The notes under the pieces: generated by a model
The model's database searches: none
Told to the model about the DNA's origin: nothing
The model's input: only the letters and a program-made list of their open reading frames with translations
Shown here: in pieces, positions 49,923 through 59,529 of the stretch
Layout of the letters: each line of letters begins with the position of its first letter
Position numbering within the stretch: the first letter of the stretch is position 1
Position numbers and translations under genes: made by a program
NCBI GenBank assembly: GCA_024760525.1
Contig: CP060499.1
Location: forward strand, 1,736,001 to 1,800,000
DNA from: Nitrospira sp.
Lineage (GTDB): Bacteria > Nitrospirota > Nitrospiria > Nitrospirales > Nitrospiraceae
Reading direction: 5' to 3'
Length of the DNA: 64,000 nt

Positions 49923-51302
49923 TCACAGTGATGCTCCATCGCTGAGCAGAGTGTCTATGGATTCTTGCAGAATTTCTACCATTTTCTTCAAATCCTCGGA
50001 AGTCGTTGATAGTGGCGGCATGAGTACGAGCACGTTTCCGATGGGTCGGGTGATGAGTCCTTTCGAGCGGGCGATCGATGCGACACGGTGACCGACTTTG
50101 GCATCCAACGGATACGGCTGTTTGGTCTTCTTATCTCGGACCAATTCGATTCCCACCATGAACCCTTGTTGACGGATGTCGCCGACATGAGACTTCTCGG
50201 CCAGTCGCTTCATCCAGAGCGCCAAGGCTTTGATCTTGGCCGATAATTTGGGGAGCGTCTTTTCCTGGCGAAAGACTTGAAGATTGGCGAGGGCCACGGA
50301 ACAGCCCAGCGGATTGCCGGTAAAACTGTGTCCATGAAAGAAACTCTTGAACTCAGCGTAGGTTCCGAAAAAGGCTCGGTAGATTGTATCCGTCGTTAAT
50401 GTCGCGGCGAGCGGCATGTATCCACCGGTAAGCCCCTTGCTGATCGCCATCAGATCCGGGGTGACTCCCTCGTGCTCGCACGCGAACATCTTGCCGGTGC
50501 GACCGAACCCCGTCGCGACTTCGTCGGCAATCAACAAGACATCGTATTTGGTGCAGAGATCGCGGACGCGTTTCAGATAGCCGGGCGGCTGAGGGATCAT
50601 GCCGGCGGCCGCTTGCATCAATGGTTCGATGATGAAGCCGGCCAACTCGCGGTGGCGGGTCTTGAGGATTCTCTCGATCGGGTCAACACAGGCCAAGCGG
50701 CACGACGGATAGGTGAGGTTCAAGGGACAACGGTAGCAATAGGGCGGTTCCGCCTCTAAGGTCGGAAAGAGCAACGGTTTGAACCGCGAATGGAAGACCT
50801 CGATGTTCCCGACGCTCACGGCGCCGATCGTATCTCCGTGATACGCCAGTTTCAGATGAAGAAAGGTGTTCTTTGGGCCGGCGTCAGGATGTCCCTGCTG
50901 CCAGTATTGAACGGCCATTTTGAGCGCGACCTCGACCGCCGTAGAGCCGTTGTCGGAGTAGAAGACGCGGGTAAGTCCTTTCGGCGCGATCCGGATCAAC
51001 TCGCGGGCCAGCTCGATGGCCGGCGGATTGGAGAGGCCGAGGAACGTCGAGTGGGCGATGTTGTCGAGTTGCCGCTTGAGGGCACGGTCGAGCACCGGAT
51101 GTCGATGCCCGTGCAGATTTACCCAGATGGACGAGGTACCATCGAGATAGGCCTTGCCTTCCGTATCGATGAGATAGGACCCCTTGCCGCGCTCGATGAT
51201 GAGGGGTGCTTCCTGCTCCCATTCCTGCATTTGCGTGAACGGATGCCAGACGTATCGATGGTCCCATTCGACGAGTTGCCGGGTTGAGGGTTTTCGTGCC
51301 AT
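49923..51302 (-). CDS. bioA: Adenosylmethionine-8-amino-7-oxononanoate aminotransferase
   Basis: A 459-residue class III aminotransferase converting KAPA to DAPA in biotin synthesis. It shows WHPFTQM and GSYLIDTEGKAYLDG at the N-terminus, the PLP contact region ADEVATGFGRTG, and the Schiff-base Lys in MAISKGLTGGYMPLA. No other bio gene is in the window. It diverges from lepA across 191 bp and appears to lead a bioA-lhgO transcript. Confidence 0.95.
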   Translation of the reverse strand: MARKPSTRQLVEWDHRYVWHPFTQMQEWEQEAPLIIERGKGSYLIDTEGKAYLDGTSSIWVNLHGHRHPVLDRALKRQLDNIAHSTFLGLSNPPAIELARELIRIAPKGLTRVFYSDNGSTAVEVALKMAVQYWQQGHPDAGPKNTFLHLKLAYHGDTIGAVSVGNIEVFHSRFKPLLFPTLEAEPPYCYRCPLNLTYPSCRLACVDPIERILKTRHRELAGFIIEPLMQAAAGMIPQPPGYLKRVRDLCTKYDVLLIADEVATGFGRTGKMFACEHEGVTPDLMAISKGLTGGYMPLAATLTTDTIYRAFFGTYAEFKSFFHGHSFTGNPLGCSVALANLQVFRQEKTLPKLSAKIKALALWMKRLAEKSHVGDIRQQGFMVGIELVRDKKTKQPYPLDAKVGHRVASIARSKGLITRPIGNVLVLMPPLSTTSEDLKKMVEILQESIDTLLSDGASL

Positions 51303-51436
51303 GGAGATCGAAAGGCGTCAGGCGTCAACGGTCATTCGTGGCTCGTGGAGGATATCGTCCGGTTCATAACACGGTTGATGTGTGACGGATGACGACCGTC
51401 GCGCGCGGCGCGTGATTATAAGGGCGGGCGATTACT

Positions 51437-51465
51437 TTGACAACCTGGGAGGCAGTATTTATAAT
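51437..51465 (+). promoter_or_regulatory. Perfect-consensus sigma-70 promoter for the lepA operon
   Basis: TTGACA (51437-51442), a 17-nt spacer and TATAAT (51460-51465). The predicted transcript start near 51472 gives a leader of about 22 nt before the lepA TTG. Confidence 0.9.
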
Positions 51466-51493
51466 GAACCGATTTTCACGAATGAGCTAGGAT

Positions 51494-53293
51494 TTGCAAA
51501 GCCTTATACGCAATTTTTCAATTATCGCTCATATCGATCACGGCAAATCAACCCTCGCTGACCGGTTCCTAGAAGCTACTGGCGCAGTCACTGCTCGAGA
51601 GGCGAAAGACCAGATCCTCGATGCCATGGACCTCGAGCGGGAACGTGGCATTACGATCAAGGCCCATGCAGTGGCGATCCGGTACAAGGCCGAGGATGGG
51701 ATGACGTACGCCTTGCATTTGATCGATACGCCGGGGCATGTCGACTTTACCTATGAAGTCTCCCGGAGTTTAGCGGCTTGTGAAGGAGCGCTGTTGCTGG
51801 TGGATGCCACTCAAGGTGTGCAGGCGCAGACGATCGCCAATGTCAATTTGGCGATGGCCAACAACCTCGCCATTATTCCGGTCATCAACAAGATCGATTT
51901 GGCAAGCGCGGACGTCGAGGGAACGAAACATTCCATCTCGGAGGTTTTGCAGCTGGACGCCGCCGACGCCATTCCCATCAGTGCGAAGGAAGGCAAGGGT
52001 GTACCGGCCGTTTTGGAGGCGATCATTGCGCGTGTTCCTCCTCCCTCCGGTGATCCGCAGGCCCCCTTCAAAGCGCTCATCTTCGACTCCTGGTTCGACA
52101 ATTACCAGGGCGTGATCGTCCTGATCAGACTCGTGGATGGATCTGTCCGACCGGGAATGAAGATCAAGGTGATGTCGAACGACCGGATGTTTGAAGTGAT
52201 GGAAGTAGGCCAGTTTACCCCCAAACGCACGAAAAAGACCGAGCTGTTGACGGGCGAAGCCGGATACCTGTGCGCCAATATGAGGGAAGTCGCCGATGTC
52301 AAAATCGGCGATACGTTGACGGATGCCGTCACTCCCACCGCCGCTCCGTTCCCCGGATATAAAGAAGTCAAGCCGTTGGTGTTTTGCGGCCTCTACTCAA
52401 CGGACACGGCGAAGTACGAGGATTTGCGGGACGCGCTCGTCAAACTGCGGTTGAACGACTCCTCGTTCGTCTACGAGCCTGAAACCTCGCTGGCGCTCGG
52501 CTTCGGGTTTCGCTGCGGGTTCCTGGGCTTGCTGCACATGGAAATCATCCAGGAGCGGTTGGAGCGGGAGTACGGCCTGACGCTGATTACCACCGCGCCG
52601 ACCGTGGTCTATCATGTGACCACGACGAAAGGCGATAAGCTGGAGATTGACAATCCGTCTGAATTGCCCCCTCCAACCAACATCACGACATTTGAAGAGC
52701 CGTTCATTCTGGCGACTGTGATCACGCCCGAACGGTATATGGGCGCAATTCTCCAACTGTGCCAAGAGCGACGTGGCATTCAGCGGGACATCCACTTTCT
52801 CGATCCGACGCGGGTCGTCATCAGCTACGAGCTGCCGCTCAATGAAGTGATTCTCGACTTCTACGATAAGCTCAAGTCGCGCACGCAGGGGTATGCCTCG
52901 CTCGACTATGAACTGATCGGGTATCGCGAATCCGAACTCGTCAAGCTCGATATCTTGTTGAATGGCGAGGCGGTCGATGCTCTGTCCTTCATCACGCACA
53001 AGGAGCGCTCGTATCAGCGTGGGCGTCAGCTTGCGGAAAAGATGAAGGAGCTGATCCCACGTCAGATGTTTGAAATCGCCATACAAGCGGCGATCGGCAA
53101 CAAGATTGTTGCGCGCGAAACGATTGGGGCGATGAAAAAGAACGTGACGGCGAAGTGCTACGGCGGCGACATCACGCGCAAGCGGAAGTTGCTCGAAAAG
53201 CAGAAGGAAGGAAAGAAGCGTATGAAAGCGGTCGGGAGTGTCGAGGTTCCGCAGGAAGCCTTCTTGGCCATCTTGAGAGTCGGAGAAGAATGA
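51494..53293 (+). CDS. lepA: Elongation factor 4 (LepA)
   Basis: A 599-residue translational GTPase of family length. It shows the P-loop AHIDHGKST, switch DRFLEATGAV, DTPGHVDFTYEV, NKIDLAS, and the C-terminal LepA domain with ITRKRKLLEKQKEGKKRMK. It back-translocates stalled ribosomes. The start is TTG at 51494 with a weak AGGA directly before it; no better in-frame start exists. Its stop overlaps the lepB ATG. Confidence 0.97.
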   Translation: MQSLIRNFSIIAHIDHGKSTLADRFLEATGAVTAREAKDQILDAMDLERERGITIKAHAVAIRYKAEDGMTYALHLIDTPGHVDFTYEVSRSLAACEGALLLVDATQGVQAQTIANVNLAMANNLAIIPVINKIDLASADVEGTKHSISEVLQLDAADAIPISAKEGKGVPAVLEAIIARVPPPSGDPQAPFKALIFDSWFDNYQGVIVLIRLVDGSVRPGMKIKVMSNDRMFEVMEVGQFTPKRTKKTELLTGEAGYLCANMREVADVKIGDTLTDAVTPTAAPFPGYKEVKPLVFCGLYSTDTAKYEDLRDALVKLRLNDSSFVYEPETSLALGFGFRCGFLGLLHMEIIQERLEREYGLTLITTAPTVVYHVTTTKGDKLEIDNPSELPPPTNITTFEEPFILATVITPERYMGAILQLCQERRGIQRDIHFLDPTRVVISYELPLNEVILDFYDKLKSRTQGYASLDYELIGYRESELVKLDILLNGEAVDALSFITHKERSYQRGRQLAEKMKELIPRQMFEIAIQAAIGNKIVARETIGAMKKNVTAKCYGGDITRKRKLLEKQKEGKKRMKAVGSVEVPQEAFLAILRVGEE

Positions 53294-54060
53294 GCCTCGA
53301 TCAGAATCAGAGGAATGCGGAAAAGTTGTCCGGAGCCCCGCGCGGAGGAGAGGAGGCTTCGCTTTCCGGAGCCAAACTCGCAGACAACGCGGGCCGAACG
53401 GAGCGCAAATCCATCGTCCGTGAGTATGCGGAAGCCATTATCGTGGCCATGCTGCTGGCATTCGCGATCCGCGTGTTCGTCGTACAGGCATTCAAGATTC
53501 CATCCGGATCGATGATTCCGACGTTGCTGATCGGCGATCACATCTTGGTGAGCAAGCTTTCGTATGGTCTTCAGTGGCCGACGGACTGCAAGCTGCAATG
53601 GAATTTCCCTCCGGTCAATTGTTACACCTCTCAGACGGTGGTCACGTTCGGCAAGCCGCAACGGGGCGATATCGTCGTGTTCCGCTTTCCCGAAGATGAA
53701 GAAAAAGATTTCATCAAGCGCATTGTGGGGCTGCCTGGGGATACCGTGCAGCTTCGGAACAAAGTCGTGCTCGTCAACGGGCAACCGCTCGACGACAAGG
53801 CTTTTACACAACGAATCGACCCCGGCATCATCGACAGCACCATCAACCCTCGTGATAATTTTGGGCCGGTCACGGTACCCGAAGAATCCTATTTCGTGAT
53901 GGGGGATAATCGCGACCAAAGTCTGGACAGTCGGTTCTGGGGATATGTGCGCGAAGAAAAGATTCGAGGGAAGGCGTTCCGTATCTATTGGTCCTGGAAC
54001 GGTCAGGGAAATTGGACGGAGTGGGTCCGGTGGGAACGATTCGCCAAGGCCATTCAGTGA
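53290..54060 (+). CDS. lepB: Signal peptidase I
   Basis: A 256-residue membrane peptidase. It has an N-terminal cytoplasmic tail of about 45 residues, one TM helix (AIIVAMLLAFAIRVFVVQAF), the catalytic Ser in IPSGSMIPTLLIGD, the Lys in DFIKRIVGLPGD and the box YFVMGDNRDQSLDSR. It removes signal peptides of exported proteins. The ATG 53290 overlaps the lepA stop (ATGA), giving the well-known lepA-lepB pair. Confidence 0.96.
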   Translation: MSLDQNQRNAEKLSGAPRGGEEASLSGAKLADNAGRTERKSIVREYAEAIIVAMLLAFAIRVFVVQAFKIPSGSMIPTLLIGDHILVSKLSYGLQWPTDCKLQWNFPPVNCYTSQTVVTFGKPQRGDIVVFRFPEDEEKDFIKRIVGLPGDTVQLRNKVVLVNGQPLDDKAFTQRIDPGIIDSTINPRDNFGPVTVPEESYFVMGDNRDQSLDSRFWGYVREEKIRGKAFRIYWSWNGQGNWTEWVRWERFAKAIQ

Positions 54061-55094
54061 AGAAGAGCAGCGGCACCTCTTTCCCAAGGGAAGAATCCAA
54101 CGGGAAGGAAGGTTCGTCGCCCAAAGCGCTCCGACAGTATCTTCAACGATTTCCACAAGCATCGGTGCTCGTCGTCGGCGATCTCATCCTCGATCACTAT
54201 GTGATGGGGCGGGTGAGCCGGATCTCTCCGGAAGCGCCGGTCCCGGTCGTCCACGTCGATTCAGAGTCCCTCCGGCTGGGCGGGGCGGCCAACGTCTACA
54301 GCAATATTCTGGCTTTGGGAGGAAGGGCGCATCTCTGCGGCGTAATCGGCACCGATGAAAGCGGAAAATCGTTGCTCAAAGAGCTGCGACACACGCGGGG
54401 GGGACTCGGCGGCGTCGTGATCGACCGTGAACGTCCCACCACCAGGAAAAGTCGTGTGATTGCGCATAACCAGCAGATCGTGCGGTATGACATTGAGGGT
54501 CGAACCGAGTTGAAAGCGACCCTTCGCCGAAAGATAATCCGGCATGTGGAATCGAAACTTCGAGAGTTGTCCTGCATCGTCGTGTCCGACTATGCCAAAG
54601 GAGTCATCTCCTCGGCCTTGATGTCCGATCTCACCCGCCTCGCGTCATTGCGCAGAGTTCCCGTCATCGTTGATCCGAAGGTCGAGCATTTTAACTACTA
54701 TAAAGGAGTCACCGTCATTACTCCCAACCACCTCGAGGCGACTCAGGCGTCGGGAATGCACGGGGATGACAATCAAACGATCAACGAAGCGGGAGCGATG
54801 ATCCGGCAGCGTCTCGGCTGTCAGTCGGTCCTGATTACGCGCGGGGAAAAAGGCATGAGTCTGTACGAAGGGGACGGGGCATCGTGGCATTTGCCCACCA
54901 AAGCCCGGCAAGTCTACGACGTCACCGGAGCGGGAGACACGGTTATCGGAACCCTCGCGATGGCGCTTTCGGCCGGCGCCAGCATCAAGACCGGAGCGAT
55001 CATGGCGAACTACGCGGCCGGAATCGTCGTGGGAATGGTCGGGACCGCGACCATCTCACCAAAACAGTTGTCTGAGGCGTTTGGGGATGAATAG
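54057..55094 (+). CDS. D-glycero-beta-D-manno-heptose-7-phosphate kinase (HldE domain I)
   Basis: A 345-residue PfkB-type kinase equal to the first domain of RfaE/HldE. It shows VVGDLILDHYVMGRVSRISP, the sugar site RLGGAANVYSNILALGG and the anion-hole motif DVTGAGDTVIGTLA. It phosphorylates heptose 7-phosphate for LPS inner core synthesis. The nucleotidyltransferase domain is absent and must be encoded elsewhere. The start is GTG at 54057, overlapping the lepB stop. The end overlaps the kdsB start. Confidence 0.9.
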   Translation: MKKSSGTSFPREESNGKEGSSPKALRQYLQRFPQASVLVVGDLILDHYVMGRVSRISPEAPVPVVHVDSESLRLGGAANVYSNILALGGRAHLCGVIGTDESGKSLLKELRHTRGGLGGVVIDRERPTTRKSRVIAHNQQIVRYDIEGRTELKATLRRKIIRHVESKLRELSCIVVSDYAKGVISSALMSDLTRLASLRRVPVIVDPKVEHFNYYKGVTVITPNHLEATQASGMHGDDNQTINEAGAMIRQRLGCQSVLITRGEKGMSLYEGDGASWHLPTKARQVYDVTGAGDTVIGTLAMALSAGASIKTGAIMANYAAGIVVGMVGTATISPKQLSEAFGDE

Positions 55095-55893
55095 AGCGTC
55101 ACGGTCAGTCACGGTGGTGATTCCTGCTCGGTACGGCTCGTCCCGTTTTCCGGGCAAGCCGCTCGTCGAGTTGAACGGCAAGCCGATGATTCAGCATGTC
55201 TATGAACGGGCGGTCACGTGCCGGGCTGTTTCTGATGTGTTGGTCGCAACCGACGACGAGCGTATCAAACAGGCCGTTGAACGGTTTGGAGGGCGTGCGA
55301 TCCTTGTCACCAGTGAATGTCGGACGGGGACGGACCGAGTTGCGGCCGTCGCGCGCATATTTGCCGGAGACTACTTCTTGAACTTGCAGGGTGACGAAAT
55401 CCCGTTGAACTCAGAACTGTTGACGGATCTGATCGAGCCGTTTATCGACAGCGGTGCCGGCGTGGGTACGTTGAAGCGAGTGATGGACCCGACAGAGGAT
55501 CTTCTCAACCCCGGTGTGGTCAAAGTGGTGACGGATGTCCGGGGGAATGCCCTGTATTTTTCACGGGCTCCGATCCCGTTCGCCCGTGATGAGGCGGAGA
55601 GGCGGGTCATCGGAGGACTTCATTATATCCATCTGGGTCTGTATATCTATGCGAAGGAAACATTGCTCCGACTGGCCGCCTTGCCGACGAGTCGTTTGGA
55701 GGACGCCGAAAAGCTTGAGCAACTTCGCGCGCTGGATTACGGCATTCCGATCCGGGTGTGGGAAACCCAACACGCATCGTTGCGGGTGGATCGACGGGAA
55801 GATGTGCCTGACGTTGCGGACCGGCTCCAGCAATTCGATGCGCTCAAGCGTGAGTTGAAGAGCCAAGGCGTGGTATCCCAGCGGCCGGGCTGA
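55087..55893 (+). CDS. kdsB: 3-deoxy-manno-octulosonate cytidylyltransferase
   Basis: A 268-residue enzyme making CMP-Kdo. It has the nucleotide signature VIPARYGSSRFPGKPL, the QGDEIPLNSE stretch and YFSRAPIPFARD. It uses CTP, which the next gene (pyrG) makes. ATG 55087 overlaps the kinase stop by 8 bp. Confidence 0.96.
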   Translation: MNRASRSVTVVIPARYGSSRFPGKPLVELNGKPMIQHVYERAVTCRAVSDVLVATDDERIKQAVERFGGRAILVTSECRTGTDRVAAVARIFAGDYFLNLQGDEIPLNSELLTDLIEPFIDSGAGVGTLKRVMDPTEDLLNPGVVKVVTDVRGNALYFSRAPIPFARDEAERRVIGGLHYIHLGLYIYAKETLLRLAALPTSRLEDAEKLEQLRALDYGIPIRVWETQHASLRVDRREDVPDVADRLQQFDALKRELKSQGVVSQRPG

Positions 55894-55927
55894 CACAGAG
55901 CGGTTCGAGGGCCAAGAGAGGTCAACC

Positions 55928-57529
55928 ATGAACAAGTTTATTTTCGTGACCGGAGGAGTGGTCTCATCACTTGGGAAGGGCCTGGCTTCCGCGTCCATTG
56001 GGAATCTTCTCGAAAGTCGAGGGTTGAAGATCACGTTTCTCAAGTTGGACCCGTACATCAACGTCGATCCGGGTACGATGAACCCTTATCAACACGGGGA
56101 AGTCTTTGTCACCGACGATGGAGCCGAGACCGATCTCGATCTCGGACATTACGAACGGTTCACGACCCTGTCGCTGACCAAGGAAAGCAATTACACGACC
56201 GGCCGGATCTATCACTCGGTCATCACCAAAGAGCGCCGCGGAGACTATCTCGGCGGGACCGTACAAGTCGTGCCGCATGTGACGGATGAGATCAAGCAGG
56301 CGATCATGCGCATTTCCAAGGGCATCGATGTCACGATCGTCGAGATCGGCGGCACGGTGGGCGACATCGAGAGTTTGCCGTTTCTCGAGGCCATCAGGCA
56401 GATGCCGTATGATGTCGGGCGCGATAACGTCTTGTACGTCCACCTGACCTTGGTGCCGTACATCGGCACGGCCGGTGAACTGAAGACCAAGCCGACGCAG
56501 CATTCCGTCAACAAGCTTCGTGAAATCGGTATTCAGCCCAACATTCTCTTATGCCGGACCGACCGGTACATTCCCCCGGAGCTCAAGGGCAAGATTGCCA
56601 TGTTTTGTAACGTGGACAAAGATGCCGTCATCACCGCCAAAGACGTCGATACGATCTATGAAGTGCCGATCGTGTTTCGAAAAGAAGGATTGGATGAACT
56701 GATCGTCCGTCAACTGCACTTGGAGACCGGCCAACCGAATCTTCGCGAGTGGGATGCGATGGTGCAGAAGATCAAGCGCCCGAAGCACGAGATCTCCATC
56801 GCGCTGGTGGGAAAATATGTAGGGCTGAAAGAGTGCTACAAAAGTCTGGGAGAAGCGCTGGTTCACGGCGGCATCGACCATGAAACCAAGGTCAATATCA
56901 ATTGGATCGAGTCGGAGGATGTCGAACGGCTGGGTACGGAGCGTATCTTGCGGGAGGCGGACGGTATCCTGATTCCCGGGGGGTTCGGAACGAGAGGGAT
57001 CGAGGGGAAAGTCACAACCATCAAGTATGCGCGGGAACGTCAGGTGCCGTTCCTGGGTCTGTGTCTGGGCATGCAGTGTGCCGTCATCGAATTCGCCCGC
57101 AATGTAGCCGGGCTGGCCGGCGCCAACAGCGCCGAGTTTGACGAACAGTCACCACACCCGGTGATTCATTTGATGCCCGATCAGCATGCCGTCAGCAACA
57201 AGGGCGGAACGATGCGACTAGGATCGTATGTCTGCAAGCTCGGCGAGGGGACGCTGGCCCAGAAGATGTACGGCGTAAGCGAGGTCCGTGAACGCCACCG
57301 CCATCGCTATGAATTCAACAACGCCTATCGTGAGCAGCTGACCGCAAAGGGGCTGGTCTTGAGCGGAGTGTCCCCGGACGGCCGGCTGGTCGAAATCATC
57401 GAGCTGAAAGATCATCCCTGGTTCTTGGGCACCCAGTTTCATCCTGAGTACAGTTCGCGTCCGCACCGCCCGCATCCGCTCTTTAGCGGATTCGTCGGAG
57501 CGGCATTGCGCAGAAAGCTCGGCCATTAG
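55928..57529 (+). CDS. pyrG: CTP synthase
   Basis: A 533-residue enzyme aminating UTP to CTP. The synthetase domain opens FIFVTGGVVSSLGKGLASAS and continues with TDDGAETDLDLGHYERF. The class I glutaminase domain has its Cys in FLGLCLGMQCAVIEFARN and its His/Glu in QFHPEYSSRP. AGAGGTC lies upstream of the ATG. Between kdsB and kdsA it links CTP supply with Kdo activation. Confidence 0.98.
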   Translation: MNKFIFVTGGVVSSLGKGLASASIGNLLESRGLKITFLKLDPYINVDPGTMNPYQHGEVFVTDDGAETDLDLGHYERFTTLSLTKESNYTTGRIYHSVITKERRGDYLGGTVQVVPHVTDEIKQAIMRISKGIDVTIVEIGGTVGDIESLPFLEAIRQMPYDVGRDNVLYVHLTLVPYIGTAGELKTKPTQHSVNKLREIGIQPNILLCRTDRYIPPELKGKIAMFCNVDKDAVITAKDVDTIYEVPIVFRKEGLDELIVRQLHLETGQPNLREWDAMVQKIKRPKHEISIALVGKYVGLKECYKSLGEALVHGGIDHETKVNINWIESEDVERLGTERILREADGILIPGGFGTRGIEGKVTTIKYARERQVPFLGLCLGMQCAVIEFARNVAGLAGANSAEFDEQSPHPVIHLMPDQHAVSNKGGTMRLGSYVCKLGEGTLAQKMYGVSEVRERHRHRYEFNNAYREQLTAKGLVLSGVSPDGRLVEIIELKDHPWFLGTQFHPEYSSRPHRPHPLFSGFVGAALRRKLGH

Positions 57530-57538
57530 TTACAGACT

Positions 57539-58366
57539 ATGGCACAACTCGTCGATATCGGTCCGTTCAAAGTCGGTCAAGGGCAGCAGCCGTTTCTCAT
57601 TGCCGGCCCCTGCGTGATCGAGAATGAGCAGCTGGTCATGGACACGGCGGGCCGTGTTGCAGAGATCACCAAGTCGTTGGGGATTCCATACGTCTTCAAG
57701 TCGTCATTCGATAAGGCCAACCGCACATCCATCACGTCGTTTCGCGGGCCTGGCATCGAAAAGGGCCTGGCGATCCTCAAGAAAGTGAAGGACCAATTCA
57801 CGCTTCCGGTCCTGACCGACGTCCACACGGAAGAGCAGGCGACGGAAGCCGGGAAGGTTGTGGATGTGCTGCAAATTCCGGCCTTTCTCTGTCGGCAGAC
57901 GGATTTGCTGATCGCCGCCGCCAAGACCGGAACGGTCGTGAACGTGAAAAAGGGCCAATTTCTCTCGCCGATTGAGATGGGCAATGCCGTGAAGAAAATA
58001 GAGGAGTGCGGCAACCGGCGGATCGTGCTGACCGAACGCGGCTCGTCGTTCGGCTACAACAATCTCGTCGTGGATATGCGATCTTTCCCTATCCTGAGGA
58101 ACTTCGGGTATCCTGTGGTCTTCGATGCGACACACAGTGTGCAGCTGCCGGGTGGTAGAGGGACGAAATCCAGCGGCCAGCGTGAATTTGTCGAGCCATT
58201 GGCTTGCGCGGCGGCCGGAGCGGGTGTGGACGGATTCTTCATGGAAGTCCATCCAGATCCGGATGCAGCTCTGTCGGATGGACCGAACATGGTCCCGTTG
58301 CATCAACTGAAATCTTTGCTGGAGCGGGTTCTGCGTATATGCGACGCGGCAAAGCCAAAAACGTGA
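57539..58366 (+). CDS. kdsA: 3-deoxy-8-phosphooctulonate synthase
   Basis: A 275-residue KDO-8-phosphate synthase condensing arabinose 5-phosphate and PEP. It shows LIAGPCVIENEQL, FKSSFDKANRTS, LTDVHTEEQA and FDATHSVQLPGG. The Asn and Cys at NVKKGQ and AGPCV help tell metal classes: PCVIEN has Cys where metal-dependent enzymes keep it. It lies 9 bp after pyrG and overlaps the next gene. Confidence 0.96.
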   Translation: MAQLVDIGPFKVGQGQQPFLIAGPCVIENEQLVMDTAGRVAEITKSLGIPYVFKSSFDKANRTSITSFRGPGIEKGLAILKKVKDQFTLPVLTDVHTEEQATEAGKVVDVLQIPAFLCRQTDLLIAAAKTGTVVNVKKGQFLSPIEMGNAVKKIEECGNRRIVLTERGSSFGYNNLVVDMRSFPILRNFGYPVVFDATHSVQLPGGRGTKSSGQREFVEPLACAAAGAGVDGFFMEVHPDPDAALSDGPNMVPLHQLKSLLERVLRICDAAKPKT

Positions 58367-59364
58367 AATCACCCACTCGAATATCGAAGACCGAGAAAAT
58401 GCTCGGCAGTCTCGCCGATGGCCGGCGCGTGCTGGAAATCGAAGCTCGGGCCGTCCAAACGCTGATCGATCGGCTGGATGCCAAGTTCGCCAAAGCGGTG
58501 GATGTGCTCGTTCAATGCAAGGGGAAGGTCGTGGTGTCCGGGATGGGGAAGTCGGGCCTCATCGGGCAGAAAATTGCCGCGACACTTGCCAGCACCGGCA
58601 CCTCGTCCTTCTTTCTGCATCCCGCCGAAGGGGTGCACGGCGATCTCGGTATGTTGGCCAGGCGGGATGCGCTGGTCGCGATTTCCAACAGCGGCGAGAC
58701 GCAAGAATTGCTCCAATTGCTTCCCTATGTAAAACGTCTGGGCATTCCGGTGATCGCGCTCACCGGCCGGATGAATTCGACGTTGGCGAAAAACGCCGAT
58801 GTTGCGCTCGATGTTTCGGTGCAGGAGGAGGCGTGCCCCATGGGATTGGCCCCGACCGCCAGCACGACGGCGACCCTGGCCTTGGGCGACGCGCTGGCGA
58901 TTGCGCTGCTGCAGAAACGCGAATTCAAGGAAGAAGACTTTGCGCGGTTCCATCCCGGCGGCACCTTGGGACGGCGGTTGTTGGTGAAGGTGAAAGATCT
59001 CATGCACACCGAATCGGAGGTTCCGATGGTTCAAGCCTCGGTCGGTGGCATGGCGGCCATGCTGGAAATGACGGCGAAAAAGCTCGGCATGACGACAGTG
59101 GTTGATCAGGAGGGAGCGCTGGTCGGTGTGATTACCGACGGCGACCTGCGGCGATTCATCCAACGCGGGACAGATTTGGTCAACACGACCGCGAGAGAAT
59201 TGGCCACGCAGAACCCCAAAGCCATCGGACCCGATGAACTGGCGGCCAAAGCCGTCGAGATGATGGAACGTTTTTCGATCACGACGCTGGTCGTGACGGA
59301 GGATGGTCGCGCGATTCGCGGCGTGATACATTTGCACGATTTACTCAAAAACGGGATCGTATAG
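58363..59364 (+). CDS. kdsD: Arabinose-5-phosphate isomerase (KpsF/GutQ family)
   Basis: A 333-residue protein with an N-terminal SIS sugar-isomerase domain (VVVSGMGKSGLIGQKIAATL, AISNSGETQELLQLLPYVK, GLAPTASTTATLALGDALA) and two C-terminal CBS domains (VKDLMHTESEVPMV to DGDLRRFIQ, and ATQNPKAIGPDELAAKAVEM to IHLHDLLKNG). It makes arabinose 5-phosphate, the kdsA substrate. The GTG 58363 overlaps the kdsA stop. No kdsC follows; an inverted-repeat element begins at its stop codon. Confidence 0.94.
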   Translation: MKSPTRISKTEKMLGSLADGRRVLEIEARAVQTLIDRLDAKFAKAVDVLVQCKGKVVVSGMGKSGLIGQKIAATLASTGTSSFFLHPAEGVHGDLGMLARRDALVAISNSGETQELLQLLPYVKRLGIPVIALTGRMNSTLAKNADVALDVSVQEEACPMGLAPTASTTATLALGDALAIALLQKREFKEEDFARFHPGGTLGRRLLVKVKDLMHTESEVPMVQASVGGMAAMLEMTAKKLGMTTVVDQEGALVGVITDGDLRRFIQRGTDLVNTTARELATQNPKAIGPDELAAKAVEMMERFSITTLVVTEDGRAIRGVIHLHDLLKNGIV

Positions 59365-59487
59365 CAGCATGGTGAAAAAGACCGCCAGCGGCGTTCTCGC
59401 ATCTCTCAGAGGCTCAACGTACCGAAGCGTACGCCTCACCTCTTCGCTCGCTGCGGCCTTGCTGAACGGCCTTTTTGACCATCCTGC
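59364..59487. repeat. Intergenic inverted-repeat element, copy 1
   Basis: About 124 bp with imperfect inverted ends GCAGCATGGTGAAAAAG (59364-59380) and CTTTTTGACCATCCTGC (59471-59487). Between them lies a segment shared with copy 2: CGTTCTCGCATC near the left and CTCGCTGCGGCCTTGCTG near the right. It starts at the last base of the kdsD stop and leaves a short gap before pgsA. It is not protein-coding; it looks like a MITE/REP-type dispersed repeat. Confidence 0.75.
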
Positions 59488-59529
59488 GGGTACCGAGTTT
59501 TGACAGCTTGTTAGGAGACGAAGCGCATT

